A DNA stretch of 64,000 bases from assembly GCF_000735605.1 (NCBI RefSeq), contig NZ_JPKG01000047.1, forward strand, positions 1-64,000, given 5' to 3'. The DNA is from Allobosea sp. LC85. Lineage in GTDB: Bacteria; Pseudomonadota; Alphaproteobacteria; Rhizobiales; Beijerinckiaceae. The notes under the pieces are model-generated. The model searched no databases and was not told where the DNA came from. It saw only the letters and a list, made by a program, of their open reading frames with translations. Position numbers and translations under genes: made by a program. Shown piece after piece: positions 63,973 to 64,000 of the stretch; within the stretch, counting starts at the first letter, position 1; the number at the start of each line of letters is the position of its first letter.

Positions 63973-64000
63973 TCAGCCCTTCTTCTTGTACATCGAGAGC
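63973..64000 (-). CDS. C-terminal end of the upstream gene, probably NAD(P) transhydrogenase alpha subunit
   Basis: Only the last eight full codons (LSMYKKKG) and the stop are present. The basic tail fits the end of the membrane part of PntA, and the position directly upstream of pntB is where pntA is always found. The assignment rests mostly on synteny. Confidence 0.6.

Overview
This window is chromosomal, GC-rich alphaproteobacterial DNA. The gene set points to Hyphomicrobiales, and a Bosea-like or related genus is my best guess from general recognition, not from a search. Pointers are the ybgC-tolQRAB-pal-cpoB-tilS-ftsH-glmM block, ruvC-ruvA-ruvB beside yebC, a 6S RNA gene between zapA and the 5-formyl-THF cyclo-ligase gene, the cell-cycle proteins RcdA (DUF1465) and TrcR (DUF1013), CtrA-type boxes (TTAA-N7-TTAA), many GTG/TTG starts, and intergenic mosaic repeats with the core CGAAAAGTGG-N4-CGGTTTTCG. 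No CRISPR array, prophage, insertion sequence, tRNA or rRNA was recognised. The window is mostly housekeeping.

Layout. 1-157: the 5' end of a class III alcohol dehydrogenase gene. 393-1262: an outer-membrane beta-barrel protein with a CtrA-type box upstream. 1585-13869 (minus): the Tol-Pal cell-envelope cluster running into tilS, ftsH and glmM, interrupted between ybgC and tolQ by a TetR regulator and a DUF2852 membrane protein with a palindromic operator candidate. 14541-18290 (minus): a ruv operon in which successive genes overlap by start/stop codons, with a GNAT and a membrane protein between ruvA and ruvB. 18653-24418: a TauE/SafE permease, YebC, a globin-like chemotaxis receptor, a YmdB-type phosphoesterase, fthC, 6S RNA, zapA and a DUF4164 protein. 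24691-31003 (plus): tkt-gap-pgk-fba with two small uncharacterised membrane proteins coupled to pgk. 31246-39342: PhoX with a Pho box, a BenE transporter, a ThiE-like protein, a Sel1 protein, an inositol-monophosphatase-family protein and a MotA/OmpA-type motor pair. 39435-45458: a frameshifted acetyltransferase, a MocR regulator, a CSS-EAL phosphodiesterase and an ABC exporter. 45604-50135: L31, RcdA, a candidate small RNA, DUF1192, a quinone oxidoreductase, TrcR and an MBL hydrolase. 50184-57879: a membrane-sensor chemotaxis receptor, PrpE, a second TauE permease, an acyl-CoA synthetase and two YdcH-like proteins. 57990-64000: purEK, rpsU, a TPR lipoprotein, an alpha/beta hydrolase, a GNAT, and pntB with the end of pntA.

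The most interesting signal is 46626-46756 (minus). A perfect TTAA-N7-TTAAC CtrA box lies at the -35 position of a putative promoter that also carries two GANTC (CcrM) sites. It is followed by about 96 nt that fold into two hairpins plus a strong intrinsic terminator, with CUCC-type anti-Shine-Dalgarno motifs in one loop and in the single-stranded linker. It lies just upstream of rcdA. I read it as a candidate cell-cycle-controlled trans-acting small RNA.

Taken together the genes cover envelope constriction (Tol-Pal, ZapA, FtsH), recombination (RuvABC), central carbon metabolism (Tkt, Gap, Pgk, Fba, PrpE, PntB), purine synthesis (PurEK), phosphate scavenging (PhoX) and CtrA-centred cell-cycle control.
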